From Micromonospora marina (GTDB taxonomy: Bacteria; Actinomycetota; Actinomycetes; Mycobacteriales; Micromonosporaceae), in assembly GCF_900091565.1 (NCBI RefSeq), contig NZ_FMCV01000007.1:124001-188000 (forward strand): a stretch of 64,000 bases of DNA. The letters run 5' to 3'. The first letter of the stretch is position 1, and each line of letters begins with the position of its first letter. The notes under the pieces are model-generated. The model worked only from the letters and a program-made list of their open reading frames with translations. It ran no database searches and was not told the DNA's origin. Shown in pieces: positions 55,590 through 64,000 of this stretch. A program made the position numbers and the translations under genes.

Positions 55590-56439
55590 GGAGGTAGCGG
55601 GCGCGACGGCCGAAGTCGTGGAAGCCGAGCCTCCGGTACAGCCCGGCCGCCGGGTTGTCGTCGTTGACGCAGAGCCACGCGGCCTCCGCGCCCGCGCCGG
55701 CGAAGCCACGCAGCACGCGCGCCACCAGGTACGCCCCGACCCGCCGCCCGCGCCACAGGGGCACCACGCCGACCTGGTCGATCCAGTCGTCGAGCACTGT
55801 GACGAAGCCGGCCGCCTCACCGGCCGGGCCGCGCGCCAACAGCGTCAACTCCGGGCGGAAGTCCTCGTCGTCGCGCAGGTCGCCCAGCCACTCGCCGGCC
55901 TCGGGCTCCACGAATCCGGGCCGATCGGCGAACGACAGGCGGTAGATCGCGAACAGCTCCGGCCCGAGCGTGGCCTGCTCCACGGTCACGCCGTCCGGCG
56001 CGGCGACCGCGGGTAGCGCGTCGAGGTCGTGCCGCAGCACCCACTCCGTGAACGTCCGCGTGTAGCCGCGCGCCGCGAACAACTCCTCCGCGCCCGCGTT
56101 CCACGTCTCCGTGGTGACCAGCAGGCCCGCGTCGCCCGCCTGCTTCTCCGCCCAGTCCAGCAGCGTGCCGCCGAGCCCGCGTCCCCGCCACACCGGGTGC
56201 ACCAGGCCGGTGGCGGTGGCCGGCGTCCGCGCCGTGCCGACCCCGACGGCCGCGACCAGGTCGCCGCCCGACCAGGCGCCGTGGGTACGCGTCTGCAGCA
56301 GCCGCGCCCGCGCCAACGGGGTACGCCCGAACAGCGGCAACCCGCCGTCAGTGGCGAGACACGCCTGCGCCAGCCCGGTCAACGCGGGCAGGTCGTCCTC
56401 GCCGTACTCCCGCCAGACCAGCCCGTCGATCCCGCTCAC
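55582..56439 (-). CDS. tandem GNAT acetyltransferase
   Basis: A 285-residue protein made of two GNAT-fold halves. The acetyl-CoA loops are HPVWRGRGLGGTLLDWAE (first half) and PLWRGRRVGAYLVARVLRGFA (second half), and the second half ends WLCVNDDNPAAGLYRRLGFHDFG. It transfers an acetyl group to an unknown small molecule or protein. GGGAG precedes the GTG at 56439 by 5 nt. Confidence 0.9.
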   Translation of the reverse strand: MSGIDGLVWREYGEDDLPALTGLAQACLATDGGLPLFGRTPLARARLLQTRTHGAWSGGDLVAAVGVGTARTPATATGLVHPVWRGRGLGGTLLDWAEKQAGDAGLLVTTETWNAGAEELFAARGYTRTFTEWVLRHDLDALPAVAAPDGVTVEQATLGPELFAIYRLSFADRPGFVEPEAGEWLGDLRDDEDFRPELTLLARGPAGEAAGFVTVLDDWIDQVGVVPLWRGRRVGAYLVARVLRGFAGAGAEAAWLCVNDDNPAAGLYRRLGFHDFGRRARYLRD

Positions 56440-56578
56440 GCCCACTCCCGCCACCGCCGAGCCCGACCCCACGGTCCAGCTCCCCGAGGCAGTAGGCCCC
56501 ACCCCTCCCGTGAAGGTCAACCAAATTGCCGCCTCGGCGAGAGCCACAAATCCGGCACCGCGAGGGCCGCAACGAAGG

Positions 56579-57289
56579 TCAGCGAGGCGGTGAGGGGGTT
56601 GGGGTGGCGTGGATCAAGATCGTGGCTCCGGCGGACAACGGGGCCAGAAGCCACTTCAAGGGCTGCTCGTCCTCGGCCGGGTCGATCACCAGGTGGTCGC
56701 CCGGGTGCAGGTCGAGCTGGGTGGCGATCTCGGCGGCCAGGCGGCGCCACGCGCCGAAGCTGGTGCCGTCCGGCGTGGCCGGGTCGGACGGGTCGACGGC
56801 TGTGTAGTCCGGCGGGTCGGTCGGGTGCCGCAGCACCTCGGCGGACCAGTCCAGCCAGCCCGGCGGCACCTCGGCGAGCGGGCCCGGCCCGGTCCCCACC
56901 AGGTAGCGGTGCGTCCCCTCGGGCACGTCCTCCAGCCAGTCGTCGAGGCGCTCCGGGGTCACGAGCACCGCGTCGTACGGCCGGTCCGCGCCCGGTTCCA
57001 GCACCGGCAGCCCGGCCAGCGCGCGGGGCCGGAACGAGACCGTCAACCCGACCGACCAGGCCCCGAGCAGCACCGCGGCGGTACGCCAGTGCGGCGGCAG
57101 GAGCACCGCCACCCGGTCACCGGGGCGCAGTCCGCACCCGTCGCGCAGCAGCCCGGCGCTGCGGGCGGTCCACTCGCCGAGTTGCGCGGCGGTGAGGTCG
57201 GTGCGTTCCCCGGTCGCGTCGTCGTGGTAGCTGAGCAGCGTATAACCGACCGCGTCGGGCGTGACGGCGACGGTTGCCTGGTGGGCCAT
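56579..57289 (-). CDS. TIGR03089-family protein (AMP-binding-like)
   Basis: A 236-residue protein resembling the N-terminal part of acyl-CoA synthetases: LLSYHDDATGERTDLTAAQLGEWTARSAGLLRDGCGLRPGDRVAVLLPPHWRTAAVLLGAWSVG is the AMP-binding-fold start. It lacks the catalytic P-loop and C-terminal lid, as the TIGR03089 family does, so adenylation is doubtful. CAGGAG is 7 nt upstream of the ATG. Confidence 0.85.
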   Translation of the reverse strand: MAHQATVAVTPDAVGYTLLSYHDDATGERTDLTAAQLGEWTARSAGLLRDGCGLRPGDRVAVLLPPHWRTAAVLLGAWSVGLTVSFRPRALAGLPVLEPGADRPYDAVLVTPERLDDWLEDVPEGTHRYLVGTGPGPLAEVPPGWLDWSAEVLRHPTDPPDYTAVDPSDPATPDGTSFGAWRRLAAEIATQLDLHPGDHLVIDPAEDEQPLKWLLAPLSAGATILIHATPTPSPPR

Positions 57290-57365
57290 GCGCGGACTCC
57301 TGTCTGCTGGTCCGCCCACCCTAACCGTCCGAGCCGCCCGTCCGGCGCAGCCGAAGCAGCCCGGG

Positions 57366-58280
57366 TCAGCGCGCGGGCAGCTCGGGACCGCCGTCGAGCA
57401 GCGGGGCCAGCAGGTCACCCTGCTTCGCCACCCGCTTGAGCACCTCCCCCGCCGTGTACGGCTTCGTCGACGGCCGCTTGCCGGACGCACCGGCCTCCAC
57501 CTCGTCCCAGGTCAGCGGCGTCGACACCGAGGGCACCGACTGGGCGCGCAGCGAGTACGGCGCCACAGTCGTCTTCGCCGCGTTGTTCTGGCTCCAGTCG
57601 ATGAAGACCTTGCCGGGGCGCAAGTTCTTCGCCATCTTCGACACGATCAGCTTCGGGTGCGCCTGCTCCAGCTCCTGCGCGATCCGTTTGGCGTAGTCGG
57701 AGACGATCTCGGCGTCCTGCGTACCGGCGATCGGGCAGCAGAGCTGCATGCCCTTCTTCCCCGACGTCTTCGGGAACGAGGAGATCCCGTCGGAAGCCAG
57801 CCGGTCGCGCATCAGCACCGCCACCTGGCAGCACTGCTCGAGCGCGGCCGGGGCGCCCGGGTCCAGGTCGACGACCATCATGTCCGGGTGCGCGCCGATC
57901 TTCCACTGCGGAGTGTGCAGCTCCAGCGCGGCCAGGTTGGCCAGCCACACGAGCGTGGGCAGTTCGTCGCAGACCACGTAGTCGATGGTCTCCCGCCCCT
58001 TCGTCGATCCGGGGGCGGGCAGGTTCTCCTTCCGTACCCAACCGGGGGTCGCGGCGGGCGCGTTCTTCTCGAAGAACGAGCCGCCGTCGACGCCGTTGGG
58101 GAACCGGATCCGGGTCAGCGCGCGGTCCCGCAGGTGCGGCAGCAGCACGGGGGCGATCCGGGTGTAGTAGTCGATGACCTCGCCCTTTGTGAAACCCGCC
58201 TTCGGGAACAGCACCTTGTCCAGGTTGGACAGCTCCAGTGAGCGCCCCTCGACCTCGACCTTGAGCCGGTCAGACGGCAT
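57366..58280 (-). CDS. ligD: LigD polymerase-domain protein (NHEJ primase-polymerase)
   Basis: A 304-residue archaeo-eukaryotic primase-type polymerase that fills in ends during non-homologous end joining. LSNLDKVLFPKAGFTKGEVIDYY at the N-terminus and the catalytic VVDLDPG (metal-binding aspartates) are present, followed by KTSGKKGMQL. It is a stand-alone polymerase; the ligase domain is in the gene before it, whose end overlaps by 11 nt. Confidence 0.95.
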   Translation of the reverse strand: MPSDRLKVEVEGRSLELSNLDKVLFPKAGFTKGEVIDYYTRIAPVLLPHLRDRALTRIRFPNGVDGGSFFEKNAPAATPGWVRKENLPAPGSTKGRETIDYVVCDELPTLVWLANLAALELHTPQWKIGAHPDMMVVDLDPGAPAALEQCCQVAVLMRDRLASDGISSFPKTSGKKGMQLCCPIAGTQDAEIVSDYAKRIAQELEQAHPKLIVSKMAKNLRPGKVFIDWSQNNAAKTTVAPYSLRAQSVPSVSTPLTWDEVEAGASGKRPSTKPYTAGEVLKRVAKQGDLLAPLLDGGPELPAR

Positions 58281-59208
58281 CGTCGACCTCCTCGGGCGGC
58301 TTGTCCGGGCGCAGGCGCAGGATACGCGGGAAGCGCAGCCGGCCGTCCGGCGTGCGCTGGCCGTACTTGACCTCCACCACGACCCGGGGAGTTACCCAGA
58401 TCGCGCCGCGGGCATCCTCGCGCGGCACACCGGCGGCGAACGGCGAGTCGGCGGTGCGCAACGGTTCCAGCTCGCGGAGCAGTTCCCGTTCGATCGCCGC
58501 GCCGATCCCGCCGCCGACCCGCCCCCGATAGACCAGCCGCCCGTCCGGGCCGGGCACGCCGACCAGCAGGCCGCCGACGCGCCGCGCGCCTGGTCGCCAG
58601 CCGCCGACCACGAAGTCGGCGGTGACCTCCAGCTTGACCTTCACCCAGTCCGGCGAGCGCACGCCGGGCCGGTAGAGCGAGTCGGCCCGCTTGGCCATCA
58701 CCCCCTCCAGCCCGTGCTCGCCGGCCGCCGCGTAGGTGGCCGGGCCGTCGGCGAAGACCGGCGGCACCGCCCACCGGGCGGCGCCGAGCCCGAGCGACTC
58801 CAGCGCCGCCCGCCGCTCCCGCCACGGGCGGGCGGTCAGGTCGACGCCGTCGAGCCGCAGCAGGTCGAAAACCATGTACGTGACGGGTACGGTCGCCGCG
58901 AGCCGCGCCGCCTTCGCCGGGTTGCGGACGTGCATCCGCTCGGCGAGCGCGGTGAACGAGGGTTGTCCGTCGGTGAAGAGGACCACCTCGCCGTCGAGCA
59001 GCGCGTCGCCTACCTGCTCGGCCAGGTTGAGCAGTTCCGGATACGCGGTGGTGATCTCGACGCCGGAGCGTGCGTAGAAGTGCCGGTCGCCGCGGGAGAT
59101 GTCGGCGAGCGCGCGGACGCCGTCCCACTTGAACTCGTACGACCAGCCCGCGCCGGCCGGGAGCTGCCCGGTCGTCGCGAGCATCGGCTTCAACGGCGCG
59201 CCGGGCAC
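58270..59208 (-). CDS. ligC: ATP-dependent DNA ligase, LigD ligase-domain protein
   Basis: A 312-residue ligase of the LigC/LigD-ligase type. The nucleotidyl-accepting lysine is in YEFKWDGVRALA (motif I), DGEVVLF is motif III, MVFDLLRL motif IIIa, LEGVMAKR motif IV and WVKVKL motif V. It seals breaks for the adjacent polymerase. The only in-frame start is a GTG at 59208, with AGGAGG right beside it. It diverges from ku across 87 bp, making a compact end-joining locus. Confidence 0.93.
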   Translation of the reverse strand: MPGAPLKPMLATTGQLPAGAGWSYEFKWDGVRALADISRGDRHFYARSGVEITTAYPELLNLAEQVGDALLDGEVVLFTDGQPSFTALAERMHVRNPAKAARLAATVPVTYMVFDLLRLDGVDLTARPWRERRAALESLGLGAARWAVPPVFADGPATYAAAGEHGLEGVMAKRADSLYRPGVRSPDWVKVKLEVTADFVVGGWRPGARRVGGLLVGVPGPDGRLVYRGRVGGGIGAAIERELLRELEPLRTADSPFAAGVPREDARGAIWVTPRVVVEVKYGQRTPDGRLRFPRILRLRPDKPPEEVDDAV

Positions 59209-59295
59209 CTCCTGACTGTAGTTGCGTAGCGAAGCGCGTGCGTCCCGTTCGATCGTTTGCGATTCTGGTGGTCAACCGGGGAGAGGAGCGCGGGC

Positions 59296-60288
59296 ATGCG
59301 GGCGATCTGGAAAGGAGCGGTGTCGTTCGGCCTGGTGTCGATCGGGGTGAAGGTCTACTCGGCCACCGAGGAGAAGGACATCCGCTTCCACCAGGTGCAC
59401 CGTGAGGACGGCGGCCGGATCCGCTACAAGCGCACCTGCTCGGTATGCGGCGAGGAGGTCACCTACGACGACATCGCCAAGGGGTACGACATCGGCGGCG
59501 GCGAGATGGTGATCCTCACCGACGAGGATTTCGCCGACCTGCCGTTGAGCACCTCGCACGCGATCGACGTGCTGGAGTTCGTACCGGCCGAGCAGGTCGA
59601 CCCGATCCTCTACAACAAGGCGTACTTCCTTGAGCCGGAGGGCTCGGCGACCAAGCCGTACGTGCTGCTGCGCGACGCGCTGTCCGACTCGGAGCGGGTG
59701 GCGATCGTCAAGGTGGCGCTGCGCCAGCGCGAGCAGCTCGCCACGCTGCGGGTCCGCGAGGGCGTACTGCTGCTCAACACCATGCTGTGGCCGGACGAGA
59801 TCCGCCGGCCCGACTTCGGTTTCCTGGACGAGGACCTGAAGGTGCGCCCGCCGGAGCTGGCGATGGCCAGTTCGCTGATCGACTCGATGGCCGGTGAGTT
59901 CGAGCCGGATGCGTTCACCGACGACTACCGGGCGGCGTTGCAGGAGGTCATCGACGCCAAGGTCGAGGGCCGCGAGGTGGTGCAGCCGGAGGAGGAAGAG
60001 GCGGCGCCGGCCGCCGCGGTGGACCTGATGGCGGCGCTCAAGGCGTCCGTGGAGCGGGCCCGCGCGGCCCGGGGCGAGGCGCCGTCCGGTGGCGGCGCCG
60101 AGCCGACGCCGATCTCGTCGGCCCGCTCGGCGAAGAAGGCCGCGAAGAAGGCGCCGGCGAAGAAGGCCGAACCAGCCAAGAAGACCACCGCCAAGAAGAC
60201 CCCCGCGAAGAAGACGGCGGCGAAGAAGGCCGAACCGGCCAAGAAGACCACCGCCAAGAAGGCGCCCGCGAAGAAGAAGACCGCCTGA
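59296..60288 (+). CDS. ku: Ku DNA end-binding protein
   Basis: A 330-residue Ku homologue. MRAIWKGAVSFGLVSIGVKVYSATEEKD opens the conserved core, and the Zn-independent CSVCGEEV site follows. After residue 270 comes a lysine/alanine-rich tail with a 63-bp DNA repeat (two copies, starting 60157 and 60220), as in the extended Ku of mycobacteria and streptomycetes. It is divergent from the ligase/polymerase pair and forms the break-recognition part of the end-joining system. Confidence 0.96.
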   Translation: MRAIWKGAVSFGLVSIGVKVYSATEEKDIRFHQVHREDGGRIRYKRTCSVCGEEVTYDDIAKGYDIGGGEMVILTDEDFADLPLSTSHAIDVLEFVPAEQVDPILYNKAYFLEPEGSATKPYVLLRDALSDSERVAIVKVALRQREQLATLRVREGVLLLNTMLWPDEIRRPDFGFLDEDLKVRPPELAMASSLIDSMAGEFEPDAFTDDYRAALQEVIDAKVEGREVVQPEEEEAAPAAAVDLMAALKASVERARAARGEAPSGGGAEPTPISSARSAKKAAKKAPAKKAEPAKKTTAKKTPAKKTAAKKAEPAKKTTAKKAPAKKKTA

Positions 60289-60295
60289 CGCGTAC

Positions 60296-60335
60296 GGCGA
60301 AGGCCCCGCCCCGGGTGGAGGGCGGCGCCTTCGCC
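60296..60335. terminator. hairpin terminator after ku
   Basis: GGCGAAGGC...CGCC pairs with GGCG...GCCTTCGCC across about 15 bp with a small bulge and an 8-10-nt loop, 8 nt after the ku stop codon. Confidence 0.65.
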
Positions 60336-60565
60336 GCTCAGCCGCGGCCGAGCTTCTCGGTCGGGGTGGCGCGGACGGGCCGGGTCTTCTTCGCTGAGGA
60401 TCGCCATGGTTCGGGACGTATCCCTGCGCGGTGCCCCCGCATCGGGCTTCGTGTCCGGATCGTGGCGGGCGCAGCGGCACGCTGGGGGTCCGGGCGGGTA
60501 CCGTGTGCGCTGGCCTCGGCGGCGGCCCGCCGGGGGCGCACCCACCCACCCTGCAGGGAGTCGAC

Positions 60566-61225
60566 GTGAGCGAGCGTGTGGAGAACCGGTCGGCGGGCCA
60601 GGCCCCGGCCACCAAGGCACAGCGGCGGCTGGCCGCCCAGCTGGCCGAGAAGAAGGCGGCCGAGGCGCGCCGTCGCCGGCAGTCGATCCTCGGCGCGGCC
60701 GTCGGTGTGCTCGCCGTGGTGGCTCTGGTCGGCGGCCTGGTCTGGCTGAACAGCGGGGACGACGACAAGGCGTCCACCGCCGGCTCCTCGGCCAGTCCCA
60801 CCGCCCCGGCCGAGCCCACCGCGCCGCCCGCTGCGGAGCTGCCCGCCGGCATCGACCCGGCGTTGAAGACCAAGCCGACTGTGCAGGCCGGAACCGGTGA
60901 GCTGACCAAGCTCACCGTCACCACGCTCGTCAAGGGCACCGGCCCGGCGGTGAAGGCCGGGCAGAACATCACCACGAACTACGTGGGCGTCTTCTACAAG
61001 GACGGTAAGCAGTTCGACGCGTCCTGGGACAGCGGCCAGCCGGCCACCTTCCAGATCGGCGTGGGCCAGGTCATCAAGGGCTGGGACCAGGGCCTGGTCG
61101 GCGTGCCGGTGGGCAGCCGGGTCCAGCTGGACCTCCCGGCCGAGCTGGCGTACGGCAACGACGCCGCGGGCGGCCGTCCGGCCGGGCCGCTGCGCTTCGT
61201 CGTCGACGTGCTGGCTGCGCAGTAG
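60566..61225 (+). CDS. FKBP-type peptidyl-prolyl isomerase, membrane anchored
   Basis: A 219-residue protein. A basic cytoplasmic start is followed by one membrane helix (SILGAAVGVLAVVALVGGLVWL, about residues 38-60), a Ser/Thr/Pro/Ala linker and an FKBP domain (TTNYVGVFYKDGKQFDASWD, VIKGWDQGLVGVPVGSR and the closing RFVVDVL). It catalyses proline isomerisation for exported proteins, outside the membrane. GGGAG precedes the GTG at 60566. Confidence 0.93.
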   Translation: MSERVENRSAGQAPATKAQRRLAAQLAEKKAAEARRRRQSILGAAVGVLAVVALVGGLVWLNSGDDDKASTAGSSASPTAPAEPTAPPAAELPAGIDPALKTKPTVQAGTGELTKLTVTTLVKGTGPAVKAGQNITTNYVGVFYKDGKQFDASWDSGQPATFQIGVGQVIKGWDQGLVGVPVGSRVQLDLPAELAYGNDAAGGRPAGPLRFVVDVLAAQ

Positions 61226-61328
61226 CTCACTCCGGGCTTCCGTCCGGTCACCCAGCGGCAGTAGGTTCGTGGTCACCACGGGCGGTACGTCCGCCCGTGG
61301 TGATCTGCCCACCGACGCGGAGGTGCAC

Positions 61329-62213
61329 GTGGCGGCGCTGGACGAGACCGGGGTGGCCCGGCAGATGTGGACGCTCTACGAGCCGGTCCACGCGGTCACC
61401 TACTTCCATCCGCGCGCCCGCGCCGCGTTCGAGGCGGTCGGGCTGCGGGGTTACTGGCGCGGCTACTTCGCCGGCCGGGCCGCGCCGCTCGGAGCGGTCG
61501 ACGCGCCCGCGGTGACCGCCGCGTTCTTCAGCTTCGCGCCGGCCATGGTGGCCCGTGCGCTGCCGTCGGTGTGGCGCCTGGCCACCCCGGAGGAGGCGCT
61601 GCGGGCCCGGCTCACCGGTGGCGTCCAGGCGCTCGCCGAGTTCACCTACGAACTGCCCGAGTCGCATCTGGTCGAGGCCGCCGACCTGCTGGCGGAGGCG
61701 GCCGGCCGGGTGGACGTCGCCGGGCGGGTGCTCGGCGCGGTGAACGCCGCGCTGCCCCGGGGCGAATACCCGCTCGCCCGGCTCTGGCAGGCCGCCGCCA
61801 CGCTGCGCGAGCACCGCGGAGACGGCCACGTGGCGGCGCTGGTGACGACCGGGCTGGAACCGGTCGAGGTGGTGGCCTGGCGGTGCCGGGTCGACCAGTC
61901 CCGCGAGTTTCACCAGCCGGCCCGGGGGTGGACCGACGAGCAGTGGACCACCGCCGAGCAACGCCTGGTGGAGAAGGGCTGGCTGACCGCCGAGCTGAGT
62001 CCCACGCCGTACGCCACTGAGACGTTCCGCGTGGTCGAGGAGGCCACCGACCGGGCCGCGGCGGGTCCGTGGCGGGCGCTGGGCGCGGAGCGTACCGCCC
62101 GGCTGCGGGAGCTGCTGGAACCGATCGCGACGCGCTGCCGCACGATCATCCCGTCCCAGGCCCCGATCGGTCTTCCGGCGCAGCGTTCGGCGTCGGCGGC
62201 GCTTCCGCGGTGA
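61329..62213 (+). CDS. SCO6745-family protein
   Basis: A 294-residue soluble protein with the pattern of the SCO6745/SalK-like family: ARQMWTLYEPVHAVTYFHPRARAAFEAVGLRGYWRGYFAGRAAPLG at the N-terminus and REFHQPARGWTDEQW with AEQRLVEKGWL in the C-terminal half, the latter recalling a winged helix. Function unknown. The GTG at 61329 has GGAGG 5 nt upstream; earlier in-frame GTG codons are possible. Confidence 0.8.
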   Translation: MAALDETGVARQMWTLYEPVHAVTYFHPRARAAFEAVGLRGYWRGYFAGRAAPLGAVDAPAVTAAFFSFAPAMVARALPSVWRLATPEEALRARLTGGVQALAEFTYELPESHLVEAADLLAEAAGRVDVAGRVLGAVNAALPRGEYPLARLWQAAATLREHRGDGHVAALVTTGLEPVEVVAWRCRVDQSREFHQPARGWTDEQWTTAEQRLVEKGWLTAELSPTPYATETFRVVEEATDRAAAGPWRALGAERTARLRELLEPIATRCRTIIPSQAPIGLPAQRSASAALPR

Positions 62214-62236
62214 GTCCGGCCGTCGGCTGGGGCAGG

Positions 62237-62896
62237 ATGGTCGACGTGGTGGACGCGGTGCTCTTCGACCTGGACGGCGTGATCGTGGACTCCGAGCCGG
62301 TCTGGGAGGAGGTCCGGCGCGCGTACGTGGCCGAGCACGGGGGCACCTGGCAGCCGGACACGCAGCGCCGGCTGATGGGGATGAGCACCGGCGAGTGGGC
62401 CGCGTACCTGAGCGGTGAGCTGGGCGTCGACAGGTCGGCCGAGCAGGTCGCCACCGAGGTGGTGACCGAGATGGCCCGGCGGTACGCGCAGCGCGTACCG
62501 CTGATCGACGGCGCGGACGCGGTGGTGCGCGGCATGGCCGCGCGGTGGCCGCTGGGGCTGGCCAGTTCCTCACCGACCCGGCTGATCGCGGCGGCGCTGG
62601 ACGCGACAGGGCTGGCCGGCGCGTTCGGCGCGACGCTGTCGACCGAGGAGACCGCCCGGGGCAAGCCCGCGCCCGACGTGTGGCTCGCGGTGGCGCAGCG
62701 GTTGGGCGTCGACCCGGCCCGGTGCGTGGCGGTGGAGGACTCGTCGAACGGGGTCCGGTCGGCGGCCGCCGCCGGGTGCCGGGTGGTGGCGGTGCCGCAC
62801 TCGTCGTACCCGCTCGACCCGGACGCGCAGGCGTTGGCGGCCGTGCTGCTCCCCTCGATCGGCGCGCTCACGCCCGAGCTGGTCGAGGGATGTTAG
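62237..62896 (+). CDS. HAD-family phosphatase, beta-phosphoglucomutase-like
   Basis: A 219-residue HAD protein. Motif I is LFDLDGVIVDSEPVW (Asp11, Asp13), motif II ASSSPT, the lysine lies in RGKPAPDVW and motif IV is VEDSSNG. It belongs to the same subfamily as the beta-phosphoglucomutase at 3.9-4.7 kb but with a different cap, so the substrate may be another sugar phosphate. Its TAG stop (62894-62896) is positions 3-5 of repeat copy D. Confidence 0.9.
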   Translation: MVDVVDAVLFDLDGVIVDSEPVWEEVRRAYVAEHGGTWQPDTQRRLMGMSTGEWAAYLSGELGVDRSAEQVATEVVTEMARRYAQRVPLIDGADAVVRGMAARWPLGLASSSPTRLIAAALDATGLAGAFGATLSTEETARGKPAPDVWLAVAQRLGVDPARCVAVEDSSNGVRSAAAAGCRVVAVPHSSYPLDPDAQALAAVLLPSIGALTPELVEGC

Positions 62897-62948
62897 GAAG
62901 GGGCCCTTCCTCTACCTGAGGCGTTAATAGGGGGCCCTTCCTTGAATG
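62892..62948 (+). repeat. 57-bp intergenic repeat, copy D
   Basis: It starts GTTAGGAAGGGGCCC and ends CCCTTCCTTGAATG, the most diverged end of the four. It donates the TAG stop of the HAD gene, and its right end runs into the region just before the ribosome binding site of the next gene. Confidence 0.9.
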
Positions 62949-62959
62949 GAGGGACGGCG

Positions 62960-63973
62960 ATGAGGGCGATCGTGTACGAGCGCAGCGGGGACGCCTCGGT
63001 GCTCCAGGTGGCCGAGCGGCCGGTGCCGGAACCCGGACCGGGCGAGGTGCTGGTCCGGATGGCCGTGTCGGGCGTGAACCCGACCGACTGGAAGGCCCGC
63101 CAGGCGTGGCCGCTGCCGGCCGGCTGGCAGATCCCGCACCAGGACGGCGCCGGGGTGGTCGAGGCGGTCGGTGGGGGCGTGGACGGGACGCTCATCGGTG
63201 AGCGGGTCTGGGTGTGGGAGGCGGCGTGGCAGCGGCCGTGGGGCACCGCCGCCGAGTACACACTGGTCCCGGTCCGGCACGCGGTGCCGCTCGGTGCGGC
63301 CTCGTTCGACCTGGGCGCGACGCTCGGTATCCCGTTCATGACCGCGCACCGCTGCCTGACCGCGGGCGAGTTCATGCCGGACAAGCTGCACGCCGGCGCG
63401 CTGAGCGACCACGTGGTGCTGGTGCAGGGCGGTGCGGGTGCGGTGGGCAATGCGGCGATCCAGCTCGCCCGGTGGGCCGACGCGTGCGTGATCACCACGG
63501 TGAGCAGCCCGGAGAAGGCGCAGCTCGCGGCGGCGGCCGGCGCCAGCTTCGTGATCAACTATCGCGAGCAGGACGTGGTCGAGGAGGTCCGCAAGGTCGC
63601 GCCCGACGGGGTGCACACGATCGTCGAGGTGTCAGCCGCCCGCAACGCCGCCGCCGATGTGCGGATGCTGCGCACCGGCGGGGCGGTCTGCGTGTACGCC
63701 GACGACGGCGGTGGCGAGGTGACGTTGCCGATCCGGCCGCTGATGGGCCCGAACGCGCGCTGGCAGTTCGTGTTGATCTACACCGCGCCGAAGGTGGCGA
63801 AGGCTCAGGCGGTGACCGACATCGCGGCGGCGGTGGCGCAGGGCGCGATCCGGGTCGGCGAGGAGGCGGGGCTGCCGCTGCACCGGTATCCGCTGGCGGA
63901 GGCCGCCGCCGCGCAGCAGGCGGTGCAGGACGGCGCGGTGGGCAAGGTGCTGGTGAGCACCGCCGACGAGTAG
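62960..63973 (+). CDS. NADPH:quinone reductase-family alcohol dehydrogenase
   Basis: A 337-residue medium-chain dehydrogenase without zinc ligands. The N-terminal domain (RAIVYERSGDASVLQVAERPVPEPGPGEVLVR) is followed by a Rossmann motif VLVQGGAGAVGNAAIQLARWA. It reduces quinones or enones with NADPH in known relatives. GGAGGGA lies 5 nt before the ATG. It is a second, diverged member of the same family as the TetR-controlled gene at 42.7 kb. Confidence 0.92.
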   Translation: MRAIVYERSGDASVLQVAERPVPEPGPGEVLVRMAVSGVNPTDWKARQAWPLPAGWQIPHQDGAGVVEAVGGGVDGTLIGERVWVWEAAWQRPWGTAAEYTLVPVRHAVPLGAASFDLGATLGIPFMTAHRCLTAGEFMPDKLHAGALSDHVVLVQGGAGAVGNAAIQLARWADACVITTVSSPEKAQLAAAAGASFVINYREQDVVEEVRKVAPDGVHTIVEVSAARNAAADVRMLRTGGAVCVYADDGGGEVTLPIRPLMGPNARWQFVLIYTAPKVAKAQAVTDIAAAVAQGAIRVGEEAGLPLHRYPLAEAAAAQQAVQDGAVGKVLVSTADE

Positions 63974-64000
63974 GCGACCGGATTTCCCCGACAGCCGGAC

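Noticed and set aside
60338..60430. Small leftward ORF ending KKTRPVRATPTEKLGRG downstream of ku
   Set aside because: Codon bias is suggestive over 20 codons, but the start region is poor and there is no binding site, so it is not called.

Overview
This is a high-GC actinobacterial chromosome segment. I place it in the Micromonosporaceae, most likely Micromonospora. The grounds are the strongly GC-biased third codon positions, frequent GTG starts, the futalosine menaquinone genes, the XRE/DUF397 regulator pair, SepH, split LigD with Ku, and a family of 57-bp intergenic repeats of a kind I recall from this genus. The genus call is inference. No rRNA, tRNA, CRISPR array or intact transposase gene was seen.

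Layout. 1-5.2 kb: an alpha/beta hydrolase, a thioredoxin, a glycoside phosphorylase (GH65) coupled to a beta-phosphoglucomutase, and a thioesterase. 5.3-13.0 kb is accessory: an ABC exporter pair, a mosaic duplicate of pieces of the beta-phosphoglucomutase and thioesterase genes, an AvrRpt2-like (C70) protease with a three-repeat beta-trefoil domain that is broken by a 1-nt deletion, its small partner gene, a sulfotransferase broken the same way, a P-loop kinase, an NTF2-like protein and an aminoglycoside-phosphotransferase-like kinase. 13.0-14.8 kb: an XRE/DUF397 pair facing two small genes. 14.8-22.0 kb: a sugar ABC ATPase and a teichoic-acid-like cluster (polymerase/glycosyltransferase fusion, CDP-alcohol transferase fusion, export ATPase and permease). 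22.1-24.4 kb: serine dehydratase, a 729-bp repeat-rich gap and a PspC protein.

24.5-42.6 kb is mostly conserved metabolism and cell biology: DUF4230, acyl-CoA dehydrogenase, a pdxH-MFS-epimerase-nitroreductase operon, a citrate synthase paralogue, serC, sepH, an RNA cyclic phosphodiesterase, MarR with an MFS pump, an NCS2 purine permease, and MFS-mqnB. A TetR/oxidoreductase cassette with two palindromic operators separates mqnB from mqnD (42.7-44.5 kb). 45.3-52.0 kb: cold-shock protein, HAD phosphatase, helicase-associated protein, L,D-transpeptidase and XPB helicase. 52.0-57.3 kb: a 967-residue secreted Ig-repeat protein, an M43 peptidase remnant, a double-GNAT protein and a TIGR03089 protein. 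57.4-60.3 kb: an end-joining module (LigD polymerase, LigD ligase, Ku). 60.6-64 kb: FKBP isomerase, SCO6745-family protein, HAD phosphatase and quinone oxidoreductase.

The most interesting signals are: the 57-bp repeat family, whose positions 3-5 are the stop codons of three neighbouring genes; the mosaic duplication flanking the ABC module; the trefoil/C70 protease locus; the TetR promoter in which one operator exactly fills the 17-bp -35/-10 spacer; and a cluster of three DnaA-box-like sites after mqnB.
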